Assembly: GCF_918797505.1 (NCBI RefSeq)
Contig: NC_092801.1
Span: forward strand, 25,760,477-25,824,476
Origin: Bemisia tabaci
Taxonomy: Eukaryota; Arthropoda; Insecta; Hemiptera; Aleyrodidae
Length of the DNA stretch: 64,000 nt
Direction of reading: 5' to 3'
In this document: positions 44,522 to 54,484 of the stretch, in pieces
Position numbering within the stretch: position 1 is the stretch's first letter
How the letters are laid out: each line of letters begins with the position of its first letter
Translations under genes and position numbers: made by a program
The notes under the pieces: generated by a model
Databases searched by the model: none
What the model was told of the DNA's origin: nothing
Seen by the model: only the letters and a program-made list of their open reading frames with translations

Positions 44522-44625
44522 GCCTCCGTGCTGAGGAAAAACGTCGTATGAGCCTCTAGACGTTGCTGAACTTCCTTTGGCAAATCAGGAGTTTTTGGAA
44601 TAATTCTTAAATATTTTTCTCTTGT
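44522..44625. mobile_element. MITE family 3, left half only
   Basis: CTCCGTGCTGAGGAAAAACG and inward sequence; truncated at a T-rich run (44626-44660). Confidence 0.7.
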
Positions 44626-44705
44626 TTTTTTTTTTTTTTTTGTTTTTTGTTTTTTTCTTTATAACAAATTTTATCAGCGGACCATCGATAGCTAGGAGCA
44701 TTATA

Positions 44706-44963
44706 TGGATTGCATTTTGCAAAAAGGAACCAAGAACATTCCAATCTCGCTAAGATTGTGCATCCATGTTTACCTTGCAAATATTAATTGATCACCTAAA
44801 GAAGTTTTATCTTTACTCCCAATCAGCTATAAATTCACGACGAAAATTTCCTCGGTAAATTTAATTTTTTGCATGATTTCAGTAACTGTATTGCAAAAAA
44901 TGTAAGTTGCACAATCCTAGCAACATTGAAATGCTCTTGGTTCCTTTTTGGAAAGTGCAGTTC
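44706..44963. mobile_element. MITE family 12 (TGGATTGCATTTTGCAAAAA ends), copy 1
   Basis: Left TTTTGCAAAAAGGAACCAAG and right TGCTCTTGGTTCCTTTTTGG are inverted; GCTAAGATTGTGCA and TGCACAATCCTAGC are subterminal. Second copy 47539-47799. Confidence 0.8.
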
Positions 44964-45188
44964 ATGTAAATCTATGAAATTTTGCCGCAAATTTCAAATC
45001 TCATTAAGATCACTGACAATATGTTTTAATGAAAGCGGGGAAAAAAACTGAAAGATGCATCTAGATTCTGCGTGTAGGAATTGCATAGCGGGTTTTTTGA
45101 AGGAGATTCGTGCGGGTTTCATTTTTTCAAGCCAAATACAACTACGGCTATGCATAAAGGTTACAAGCCAGAATACTATCATGTATGT

Positions 45189-45438
45189 ACCGCGTTTAGC
45201 AGAAAGGAACCAAGGCACATCAGCTATTGCCAAATTTAACAGGGCAATTTCATTTTTCACAAGAGAACGTTTGTGCGGATTCCTTTGAAAATTTTAAGGA
45301 ATTTGCTTCATACTATGCAGGAAACTCACGGAGAATTGCACAAAAATCCGCCCAACCGGTTACATGTACGGAATTTAACTGCCCAATTAAATTTGGCAAT
45401 AGCTGATATGTCTTGGCTCCTCTCTGCTTAATGCGGTC
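45189..45438. mobile_element. MITE family 5, complete copy
   Basis: CGCGTTTAGCAGAAAGGAAC and TCTCTGCTTAATGCGGT ends, TATTGCCAAATTTAAC / AAATTTGGCAATAGC arms. Confidence 0.85.
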
Positions 45439-45739
45439 CTTATTATCTTGAAAGCGAGATACATATAACAGGCTTAAAGAAGGATTGAATATCGTTAAAC
45501 GATAAAGTCTCAGGAGAGAATTCCGTATAAAAGGACTATGTAATATTGATATCTAAAGAGGGATAAAGGTATTGTGGTCATAACGTTATTGCGCGTATCG
45601 AAACCAAAAAGAGCCGAAATTCTATATTGATCTACATCACATATCCCCAATCAAAATTCATTTCCCTCGTATTCCTTTTACGAACACGCAATCTGACCCT
45701 AATAAAAGCTTCCCATCAAAAAATGCTTCTTACGTTTCC
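45439..45739 (+). other. Intronic DNA, nothing recognised
   Basis: About 300 bp with no open frame or family match. Confidence 0.35.
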
Positions 45740-45902
45740 AATGGCGAGGCGTAATAATTGACTATCGATACATTCCCATTTGCAGCTATAGGAAAGAATC
45801 GATAATCATGGTGTTCGTTATGAACGATCTCGTGATCGATCCTTTATCATAGGTTTGAATGGCGCATTAATCGATTCATCGCAAAGCACGCCACGCTACT
45901 GT
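45740..45902. mobile_element. MITE family 7, copy
   Basis: AATGGCGAGGCGTAATAATT and CATCGCAAAGCACGCCACGC ends, ATCGAT-rich interior. Confidence 0.8.
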
Positions 45903-46317
45903 TGTACGTTTCTCTAACTCTTTCCCGCCGGCCGTAGAAACAAATAGAAAGCAAAGAATAAGAGAGGGCATCTATTGCAACACTTCGATTAATTTTACTT
46001 CCCTTGTGATTCCTAATTTTATACCGCTACGTGCTCCCTCGTTTATTTTCCCTCTCTAATGGTTTCATATATACGGGTAAAACGGTTGCAATATCTCATA
46101 AAAAATACTGCTCACAGGAAATTGATCTGATTTTGATGTAACTGGAACCGTGCTGTAAAATCATGGAGAATGAACCACACTATATGGACGTAACTAAGTA
46201 ATTTGTTTCAACTCTATAGTTTTTACTAAAAGATAAATATTTTCAATGATGCTCTTGCATTTTTGGGAGATTTGCGATTTTAAATGTGATTCCAAAGAAA
46301 AATTTTCAGGAGGGTGA
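45903..46317 (+). other. Intronic AT-rich DNA
   Basis: Nothing recognised. Confidence 0.35.
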
Positions 46318-46610
46318 ATCCGGTTTTCTCTGAAACGAACTCCAAAGCTCAAAAAAAGCTCTAAAATTGAGGCTGTAAGCTAGCGGATATCCCACTCTTT
46401 CCTGATAGTCCAATATCAAACTCCCTATGCAAAGAAAGGAAGTATTTAAATTAGCTGGGTTGCCATTTTTTCAGTTTTTAAGTCCCCAAGCATAGTGGCA
46501 ACCCTTTTAATGTATTAGCTCCCTATCTTTGCATGGAGGGTTTGACTTGATATTAATGGACTCTCAGGATAGCGTGGGATATCCCCTCCATTACGGCCTC
46601 AACTTCCAGA
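46318..46610. mobile_element. Foldback element family 4, truncated and diverged copy
   Basis: TCCCTATCTTTGCATGGAGG, GACTCTCAGGATAGCGTGGG and their partial inverses are present; the outer GGAGATGTTGC ends are missing on both sides. Confidence 0.75.
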
Positions 46611-46679
46611 GCGTTTTGCGATACATAGATACAATATGCGAGTAAACAACTTTCCAAATTTATTTTTTATTTAATTAAA

Positions 46680-46795
46680 ATTACCTGAACATTTTAATGA
46701 AACATAGCCACAAGTATCTCCAAAAATATCGTATTTTATCGCATTAAATTTGGCAATGTCCGGAAGTTCATATGATGTTTTTCCCTAGCAGCATC
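46680..46795. mobile_element. MITE family 3, right half
   Basis: GCATTAAATTTGGCAATGTC through GATGTTTTTCCCTAGCAGC. Confidence 0.65.
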
Positions 46796-46885
46796 CCTCG
46801 AAGTGTTCTTTAATTTATAATCGCTCCTTATATAGCCTATTGCTCTACCCTTCTTCATCGTCTTCGATCATCGCGTCAGTGGTTT

Positions 46886-47031
46886 CCAGTGGCGTGGCGT
46901 GCTTTGCGATATATCGATTGATCTACCATTTAAACCTACGTAAAAGGATCGATAAACACGGTCATCTTACTAATCGATACTTTACTATAGCTTCAAATGG
47001 GATAATATCGATAATCGATCATCACCACTGG
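46886..47031. mobile_element. MITE family 7, intact copy
   Basis: CCAGTGGCGTGGCGTGCTTT left end, uninterrupted interior ...AAATGGGATAATATCGATAA. This is the reference that defines the insertion site of element G copy C. Confidence 0.8.
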
Positions 47032-47384
47032 CGGTCTCCGGGATTTCAGCCAGCGTAGCGAGCTTTTAAAAATGTATCGAACTTTTGCGAAAGTTCCTGC
47101 GGTCAGCGCAGCTTCCGGGTGCATCTCGCCACCAATGTTGTAAAATTTTGAATGAAACCTCATTAGCTCAAATGAGAGTCCCTCTTGGAACTCTTCGGAG
47201 ATTGGCAGCGTTACTGACCGCAAGCTGCGGCTTGAATAATAAACGAAACATTCAATTATTTCCGCATTGTTGCCGATTTTAGTTCGGAGACTCACAGCCT
47301 TGAAAGGTTTTAATAACGTCTCGCCAACCCCGGGGGGTTTAATGCACGAAGGGAAAATGGACCACATTTTGCAATAAGGAACCA
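47032..47384 (+). other. Unassigned intronic DNA
   Basis: A minus-strand open frame of 124 codons (46993-47367) crosses this part but starts and ends without support and overlaps MITE sequence. No domain recognised. Confidence 0.3.
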
Positions 47385-47450
47385 GTATTTCCGGCTCATT
47401 TTAGAAACAACATATCGATTGAATTTTGCAAAAAGGAACTAAGAGCATTC
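47385..47450. mobile_element. Fragments of MITE families 10 and 12
   Basis: CCGGCTCATTTTAGAAACAA (family 10 type) followed by TTTTGCAAAAAGGAACTAAG (family 12 end). Confidence 0.5.
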
Positions 47451-47538
47451 GAATGTTGTTAAGATTGTGTATCTTATTTTCATTCAATAAAATTACTGAA
47501 ATCACGCAAAAATTTTAAAGGTAATTTTCGTCTTTAAG

Positions 47539-47799
47539 TTGGATTGCATTTTGCAAAAAGGAACCACTAGCATTGCAATGATGCTAAGATTGTGCAGCTG
47601 CATCTTTTGCAATGAAATTTCGGAAATCGTGAAAAACTATGAAATTTAGATGGTAATTTTTGTCTTAAATTTACAGTTTTTAGCGAGTAAAATAGGAACT
47701 ATGAATGAATAATCGGGTGTTTCCTCCAAGACAAAAGAAGTTGCACAATCTTAGCAACATTGCAATGCTAGTGGTTCCTTTTTGCAAAATGCAATCCAG
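47539..47799. mobile_element. MITE family 12, copy 2
   Basis: GGATTGCATTTTGCAAAAAG / CTTTTTGCAAAATGCAATCC perfect ends; GCTAAGATTGTGCA and TGCACAATCTTAGC next. Confidence 0.9.
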
Positions 47800-48102
47800 T
47801 TATAGTTAATAGGAGTAAGGATAAAACAAGTTGGATTTTGCAATCGCTAGCGATGGCAATATTCATCATGGGAACGTTAGCTTCTGGGATATGAAAATGT
47901 TAAGGTACAGTTCGTTTGTAGTATCTTCTGAATTGAAGGGGCTATGTAATTTTGGGTTGACATCTCTTTTTTAACATTTTTAATTATTTTCTTTGCATAC
48001 AAGAAAGCTGTTATGTACTAATTATTTATTTTCGTTGGATTATATATGGTTTTCGGAAGTTAACGCATTTAAGTTTCAGGTTCGCTTTTTCGGCGTAAAG
48101 TA

Positions 48103-49080
48103 TACATAAGGTGTCCCAAAAGCACCGGGACTTGTTCTGTAACTTCGAAAGTAAGATAGACACAGACATGATCTTGATCTCATTTTAAAGATCAACTCAA
48201 TACCCATCGATTAAAACCAAGATCAGCGCAATTGAATAAAAATTGACCGAGTTATGGCAATTTGAAATCAGCGAGGAAAGTTTACGCCTACGGTTTTTAA
48301 GGAAGATTCTTCATCGCCGTAAATCGAAAAGTCGGCCGATAAAGTGATGCTTATTGTGTTTTTTTATTTTCGAGGTGTCATTTATCAACATTTTGTACCA
48401 TCAAACACAACAGTTGACAGTGCGTATTATTGCAAAGTACTAAAGGAGTTGAGAATGCACATTTCCCGGAAACGGTCGGACTTGAAAGCTTCGTGGATAC
48501 TCCATCAAGACAATGCGCGGCCTCACACATCGAGCTTAACACGTGAATTTAAGAGTAAAAATGGAGTTGAAACAATCCCTCATCCCCCTTATAGCCCTGA
48601 CTTGGCTCCATGTGATTTTTGGATGTTTCCTACGCTTAAAAAGGAGCTTCGCGGACGAAGATTCGTATCAAAGACAAAAATCCAGAATGCAATTCAAAAC
48701 TTCTTCAACTCCATCCCAGAGGAAGAATTCAGGAAAACAATGTTGGATAAGTGGCAAGAGCGCATGAAAAAGTGCATCCGGTTTGATGGACGGTACTTTG
48801 AAAAGCAAAAGGAAGTTATGGAAGATTCGGAGGAAAGTGGATACGAATATTAACTTTTTGAATCCTGGTAAGCGAAAAATCTTCCTAAAAACCGTAGGGG
48901 TAAACTTTCCTCACTAATTTCAAATTGTCAGAACTCGGTCGATTTTTATTCGATTGAGCTGATCTAGGTTTTAATCGATAGGTATTGAGTTGATCTTCAA
49001 AATGAGACCAAAATCATGTCTGTATCTATCTTACTTTTGAAGTTACAGAACCAGTCCCGGTACTTTTGGGACACCCTACG
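48103..49080 (+). mobile_element. Internally deleted mariner transposon, copy 2
   Basis: 978 bp, inverted ends as in copy 1, TA at 48101-48102 and 49081-49082. Differences from copy 1 are scattered single bases. Confidence 0.9.
48323..48853 (+). pseudogene. Mariner transposase remnant, C-terminal ~176 residues, open
   Basis: An open frame runs without a stop from about 48323 to the stop at 48851-48853. It contains ILHQDNARPHTS (second catalytic Asp) and SPDLAPCDFW (third Asp), separated by 34 residues, which defines the DD34D mariner clade. It ends DSEESGYEY. The helix-turn-helix N-terminus and first catalytic Asp are missing, so it cannot be active. It is less damaged than its sister at 22570-23096. 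Confidence 0.92.
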
Positions 49081-49217
49081 TATGATATTTTTACTCTATA
49101 CACATATGCCCGAATACGCATCATAAGGGACCTTTGTGCTTCCTAAGTTGCCAAGTATTAATTATTGTTAGATAATTGGTCTAAAACATTCAATACAACC
49201 AGTAAAAATTAACTGTC

Positions 49218-49308
49218 GTCTACGAGATTCGAACCCCCGCTCGCAACAAAAAGGATATGAAGGAGGCGCTAACTTGGCGTCTCAAGCATCTGAGCTATCT
49301 CGTCACTC
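49218..49308 (-). ncRNA. tRNA-like segment (element G, copy D)
   Basis: Minus strand GATAGCTCAGATGC (A-box-like) and GGTTCGAATCTCGT (B-box-like), with an anticodon-arm-like GGCGC stem between. There is no U33 in the loop and no acceptor pairing, so not a working tRNA. Confidence 0.5.
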
Positions 49309-50160
49309 CTTCTCGGTAGGAGAAAATATAACAGTTAAGTGATCTCGAACGCTGAGCGGGGCTTCACAAAAGACGACCTTGACATCCGGCCACTGCTGTT
49401 AACAGACAACGGATTAAGCGCATTTCTCTGTGAGACATTGTTTGCCTATGCTTTCATGTGTCACAAGGTTCATCCGTGCATGCATTTACGATCGAGGCAG
49501 TAAACTGAGGCAATATTTCTGTATTCATGGATTAAATCCATCAATCGAGTTCTGATTTTGGCTCATATATCCGTAACGGGTCGTCTAGAACAATTTTCCG
49601 CCTTGTACGATGGTTATTATTTCTTTATATCTATGTTTAAAATTTGAGGTGGGATAATAGCGGCTTCTCAAGAGCAACGAGGTAGGCGATCTTTTGCACC
49701 AACGAACAGAAAACTGATGGCGGAAAATAGCCAATGAAAACCTCCCAAAAAAAAGAATTTGCCTAAAAACGGAACTTCGTGGTTCTGCGCAGATTTACCA
49801 GTCAGACACGACATCTCAAAGTGGAAAAAAACTCGCTGAAAGCGAATTTTAGAAATCAACACAACTTGACGTAGAGACATGATTGGCTAAAAAATACAAC
49901 GGTTTTTGATACATCGGAAAATCAACCAAAAATCGGAGACTGGGCGAAACGCTCAAGGTCGCAGAGGTATAGGGAATCCCATAGCGAAAGCAACGGAACG
50001 ATTCTAATATCATGGGGAACTACGTTCCCATGACAATTAGTTCAGATAATCTAATAAGTATGAAGTATAATAATAAGTAAGTATATAATAATAAGTATGA
50101 AGAAAAACTAGTAATCCAGCGTGTATCTTCTCATTGAAATGCAAAACATAATAGCGTCTA

Positions 50161-50416
50161 TATCGATGGTGGAACTGCAGAAATGCATATCTCACTTTGC
50201 GGCGTTGCATACTTCCAGTCACGTTTTATCTTTTACATGGAGAAATACTGACCGTCAATTTTTAAACATTTCAGTGATTTTTCTTCTCTTCATGAAGAAA
50301 ATTCTGTGAAGACTTCAAGCCGTACATTTGTTTCGGTCTCCGTCTAAAAAATAAAATTGGAGCGGAGATTTCAAAACACCGATAGCGAGATACGCCTTTT
50401 TGCAGTTTCACCGTCA
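50161..50416. mobile_element. MITE family 8, diverged copy
   Basis: TATCGATGGTGGAACTGCAG and TTTTTGCAGTTTCACCGTCA inverted ends; interior matches 16833-17085. Confidence 0.8.
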
Positions 50417-50420
50417 ATAA

Positions 50421-50494
50421 GGCGCCTTCAAACCTAACGGGATACTTCACGCGTTGCGCAATGCGTGAAGTATCCCGTTAGGTTTGTAGGCGCC
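50421..50494. repeat. Palindrome with 32-bp arms derived from the minisatellite unit
   Basis: The left arm 50421-50452 (GGCGCC ... TACTTCACGC) is the reverse complement of 50463-50494 with one mismatch, around a 10-base centre. The arm contains the GCGCCTACAA / TACTTCACGC parts of the 78-79 bp minisatellite, and a partial unit continues to ~50530. It lies ~190 bp upstream of KChIP exon 4. Confidence 0.9.
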
Positions 50495-50681
50495 AGTGCG
50501 CGTTCTGCGCTGCTAACACATATTGTGTGTGCCTTTTGCATGGAAAATAATAATTGCACGGACAGACTCTGCGGCAGATCGACTTTTAGAGTTTAATATT
50601 TTATCGGAGAAGTGGTATGTACTTGAAACTCAATCATTCATGACCAAAATTTCGTTTTAATATTTCATTTTTTTCCCACAG

Positions 50682-50752
50682 ATGCGACGCAGTATGCGCA
50701 TTACGTGTTCAATACCATTAAACACTCTCAAAGTAACAAGATAAGTTTCGAG
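50682..50752 (+). CDS. KCNIP-like: KChIP-like calcium sensor, exon 4 (EF-hand 2 region)
   Basis: 71 bp between TTTTCCCACAG and GTGAGT, phase 1 to phase 0. It encodes D-ATQYAHYVFNTIKHSQSNKI-SFE (the D is split across the intron). YAHYVFN and the following loop align with EF-hand 2 of KChIPs. The loop reads KHSQSNKISFED: the calcium-ligating Asp at position 1 is Lys and Gly6 is Asn, so this site should not bind calcium. Confidence 0.92.
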
Positions 50753-51636
50753 GTGAGTTCATATTTTATTCCTGCTGCTTTATAATTCGTTTCTTTATTT
50801 ATTTTCGGTACATTAGCCGTACTCGTAAAGCCATACGTTCAGTACAGTATGTCCTACATGCCCCGTATCTACTCACGCCAGACTTTGGGCACGATAAACT
50901 TTCTGATTAAGGGTAAACATGAACCCTGAGAATACACGCTCGAATTGTGAACTTCCGCTAGACTTCCGAATGTTTAACTTTTTAAAATTTATCGCTTACT
51001 CGCAACTTTTCTCCGGACTAATCCTTGGCGATCCTCCGCACGAAGAAACATTTATATTTAAATTTCGCAACACTAGTCATCAGATAATGAGATTTTCCTT
51101 CTAAGTTTACCTACCAACTTTTTTTTCATCCGAATTCAACTGCAGTCTTGTTGTGAGAACCTATTTTAAAAACTCTGCTCCTGACAATGAAAGCTTCGAG
51201 TGAATCGAAATCATCACAGCTGCGCCCTCTGGATTGAAAAAAGTGAAACTTTTTTGCGATAATAAAGGAGTTCACCTGCAAATCCCATTTCCCTCCGTCA
51301 ATTTTTCTAAGTAGGTTTTAACATTTAAAAGTGGACGCCGCGCTGCCATGAGCGAGGAAGATTCTATTTAAAAAAAGAATCTTGATGAAAAAGAACGTTT
51401 GCTCCTTCGAATTTTTTCACAGGATACGCGTTTTTTCAAAACTCTTTTTGCACATACCCACGCAGTGACCGCGACAAGTTGCGATTCGATCGGAGAATGT
51501 ATTGCGATTTTATCGACGGCGATTTATCGCGATAAATTTTTATAAAACTCCTATTTTATCGAGCGCGATTTTCTAAAGATAAAATTGCGACAAGATTGAG
51601 GATAATTGCTCAAATGAGTTACACCTTCTTATGGGT
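50753..51636 (+). other. Intronic AT-rich DNA
   Basis: Nothing recognised; 51480-51600 has repeated GCGATTTTATCG-like motifs. Confidence 0.35.
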
Positions 51637-51883
51637 CGCGTTTGAAAAAATGAACCAAGCCACATTAGGTATTGCCAAACTTAATTGCTCAATTTATTGT
51701 TTTACAAGAGAAAGTATTTGCGGATTCTTTTGAAAATGTTAAGGAACTTGCCTCGCACTCTGTAGAAAATTCACTGGAATTCGCACAATAATCCGCACAG
51801 ACGTTTTCATGTAAAAAAATGAATGTGCCCGATTGAATTTGTCAATAGCTGAGGTGGCTTGGTTCCTTTCTGATTAGCGCGGT
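51637..51883. mobile_element. MITE family 5, diverged copy
   Basis: ATGAACCAAGCCACATTAGG and TGAGGTGGCTTGGTTCCTTT inverted ends. Confidence 0.8.
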
Positions 51884-51891
51884 ACACATCA

Positions 51892-52369
51892 CTGCCGTGC
51901 TAAGCAAAAACGCCGTATGAATATTCGAGAGTTGCCAAATTTCCTCCGATAAAATGTTAATTTTGGAAGGAAGTGGACAACAAAGAGAATGTAAAAGCAG
52001 CCCGAAACGAAAACGACAATCGAAAACACAGGAAAATGCGGAAACAAGGCTAAAATACAAAATACAAGGCAGGACGTTTTGGTACCTTACGGCACCATTA
52101 TCAACTGCTAAAAAATTAAAAATAAAAAAGAAATTAAAATAAAAATAAAAACCAGCAAACGGCGTTACATGGTGAAATTGGTAATTAATGAGACCTAGGA
52201 CGTAGGAGACCTTTTGGAAGGAAGTTGCGCACATTTTTCCTTCAAATTTTTAGATATTTGAGAATAAAGTGCAAACAATATCACCAACTTCACCAGGAAA
52301 TTCGTACTTTATCGAAGGAAATTTGGCAGCGCCTGAAGGTACATGCGGCGTTTTTCCTTAGCACAGCAG
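51892..52369. mobile_element. MITE family 3 split by a retroposed insert
   Basis: CTGCCGTGCTAAGCAAAAAC left end, TTTTTCCTTAGCACAGCAG right end. Removing 51975-52225 restores a normal ~227-bp element. Confidence 0.85.
51975..52211. mobile_element. 237-bp retroposed insert with a 14-bp target duplication
   Basis: TTTTGGAAGGAAGT is present at 51961-51974 and again at 52212-52225, once only in the intact family-3 copy at 44059. The insert has GTTTTGGTACCTTACGGCACC followed by an A-rich part, resembling the 3' end of an insect non-LTR or Penelope-like element. Origin inferred. Confidence 0.8.
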
Positions 52370-53139
52370 ATCAGCTCAGCATGTTTCCAAGTCAAGCCAG
52401 AAGAGATAAAGAAGTGAAAGGGCCAGGGGGAGGGGGTGGGTTCCTGGCAATGGTTGTGATTGAAACCCAAATGTGGGACAAGCGTGATGCAGTGAAAATT
52501 GGCACTCTGACAGGAAGGAAGTGGCTCAAATGTTATGGACGGACATCACAGCCTAAGCTTGCACGAGGAGAACGACATGAGGGCGGTAACTTGTTTCGCA
52601 CCGCTTGAGTGGCAGCGATTTTTGCAAGCAACTATCCCGAATCGGCACTTTCGCTCCTGTGCTTTCGATAAAATGTAATCGGTAGACAAACACTGAAGTA
52701 GAATTTAGGTAGAATGAAGGTAGATTTAGTATTAAGATCTAGTAGATAAGGAATGTAGATTAAATAGCATAGGAGAAAATATTTGCTTAAATGACGTGTA
52801 CATATCAAAATTATGTATAAAGAAGTAGATATTTAATAAAGTGATAAAAAAAAGATAGTATCATTTAAACAGAATTTTTATTCTGAGTTCATCTTAAAAT
52901 TTTCGGCATGTTCTAAACCACAGAATTGTTCATAATTTTAACATTTTAAATAATGAAACATCTGAAGAGGAAGGAACAAAGAGAATCCGTAGATTTCATA
53001 AGTAATTTTTTCTAAAATATCGAAAACTCCCGAGCTTTTCGTCTTGAATTTACAAAATTTCGTCGCATCTTTGCTCATAGCATATTGCATTATGTACAGG
53101 AACTTTTTCAAACTCTAATTATAGCTGTTGATGTTTCAG
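52370..53139 (+). other. End of KChIP intron 4
   Basis: AT-rich; acceptor TTGATGTTTCAG at the end. Nothing else recognised. Confidence 0.35.
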
Positions 53140-53352
53140 GATTTCCTTGGGATCCTGTCAAAGGTGTCCCGTGGGAGTGTACAGGAGAAGCTGCAGTGGA
53201 TCTTCGGGCTCTACGACCTGAACGGAGACGGTCTCATTACGAAGAAGGAGATGGAAATGGTGGCCGTGTCCATTTACGACATGCTCGGCCGCAACACCGA
53301 GCCGCAGATAGACGAGAATACCGCCAAAGAGCACGTCGAGAGGGTATTCCAG
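53140..53352 (+). CDS. KCNIP-like: KChIP-like calcium sensor, exon 5 (EF-hand 3)
   Basis: 213 bp (71 codons, phase 0 both sides) between GATGTTTCAG and donor GTCCGT. It encodes DFLGILSKVSRGSVQEKLQW, then IFGLYDLNGDGLITKKEMEM, then a helix ending HVERVFQ. The loop DLNGDGLITKKE has all six calcium-ligand positions of a canonical EF-hand. SRGSVQEKLQW-IF-LYD is the strongest KChIP/NCS signature in the gene. GC content and codon use are clearly higher than the flanks, supporting a real exon. Confidence 0.95.
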
Positions 53353-53903
53353 GTCCGTTACTCGCGAATACCACTATTGCGGCTCCTAAGGGTCCGCTTT
53401 TGCCTATCCGAGGGATTTAAGGCGCTTTATTGCGCCGTGCTCACTGCTCACAGCCATTTTTTAACCCTCTTCTACATATCGACACCTCCCGAGTTTCAAA
53501 ATCGAGTTTCCCGTCCAAAAATACCTCCTGGTATATTTTGGGCACGCTTAAAAACTATAAAAGTTTCAAGAACAGGTTTTTCCTATGGTGACCCTTTCTC
53601 TTTGGCCACATGTATGTGTTAATTCTATTTTTTTTAAGATCAATTTAACCTTAAATTTTTTTCATAGGCAATTAAGGCAAAAATCATTCGAGGTAACTTG
53701 AAATACAGCAGTTAAAAGGTTAACATGCCTTATTTGGTAGAGCAATTCACTCGAGTTAGGTTGCAACCTAAGAATACAACTATATCAACTCTGATGTGTT
53801 GCACAGTATCACACGCATTTGAAGGCGTTTTATGATGGTCCGACCGTGACCTACGAAGAGTTGATGTGGTAACTTTGAGTACTATTTGCGCTGCATATTT
53901 CCA
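53353..53903 (+). other. KChIP intron 5, first part
   Basis: The exon 5 frame stays open into the intron (to 53622), but the sequence is unlike any KChIP and is taken as read-through. 53735-53860 is a diverged inverted relative of the repeat at 20805-21360. Confidence 0.4.
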
Positions 53904-54147
53904 CCTTCCGGTCAAAATATCACAAACGCCATGCGACGTTTAACAATTTACGCCGCGATTTTATTTTTTCACAGGGAAATTGTTCAACGAGGCAGTCCGA
54001 AAATTTTGCTGAATTTTCTTTGTGCTGCCGTTAAGACTCAGTGGGATTTTCAAACAGATTTAACCAATGATTTGTCAGTAAAAAAATAAAGTGGTGGCGG
54101 AAATTTTGAAACGTCGCATGGTGCTTGTAATACTTTGGCCGGAAGGG
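53904..54147. mobile_element. MITE family 11, uninterrupted copy
   Basis: CCTTCCGGTCAAAATATCAC and ATACTTTGGCCGGAAGG ends are inverted; CGCCATGCGACGTTTAAC / AAACGTCGCATGG next. Confidence 0.85.
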
Positions 54148-54484
54148 GACGATATAAGGAGCCTCAGGTCTCCTATTTCAGAACTGGAAGACTTATTATT
54201 AGAAAAATTAGAGGAAGAAAAAGAGCAGAAGGAAGAGGAGGGATAGGAGGAGACAGGAAAAAGATGGTGGTCGTGTCCATTCAGCAGAACGGCCTACTTC
54301 ATTTTTCATATTGGCAACAATGACGATCATATATAAAATTCTCGACCCACCTCATTAAAAAACGGATACATGCGGATACACGTTGGAAAAAATACATACA
54401 TCAACTGCAGAGTTTAGTTCTTGACCTCAGCATAGCATGTTTCTCTTTTGATTTGCAACCTCTGCCGATTTGGTTGAAAAAGTT
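54148..54484 (+). other. Intronic DNA, nothing recognised
   Basis: The short frame 54135-54323 is purine-rich low complexity. Confidence 0.35.

Larger units (their letters stand above)
47825..50036 (+). mobile_element. Composite element G, copy D (short subfamily, carrying a mariner)
   Basis: Sister of copy B: same deletion of the ~640-bp block and the same mariner at the same position. Both must descend from one element that already contained the mariner. Confidence 0.85.

Noticed and set aside
46993..47367. 124-codon minus-strand frame
   Set aside because: It overlaps the end of a MITE and lacks any recognisable motif or splice support.
53085..53622. 111- and 164-codon frames over KChIP exon 5
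   Set aside because: One is an out-of-frame shadow; the other is the correct frame extended past both splice sites into introns.
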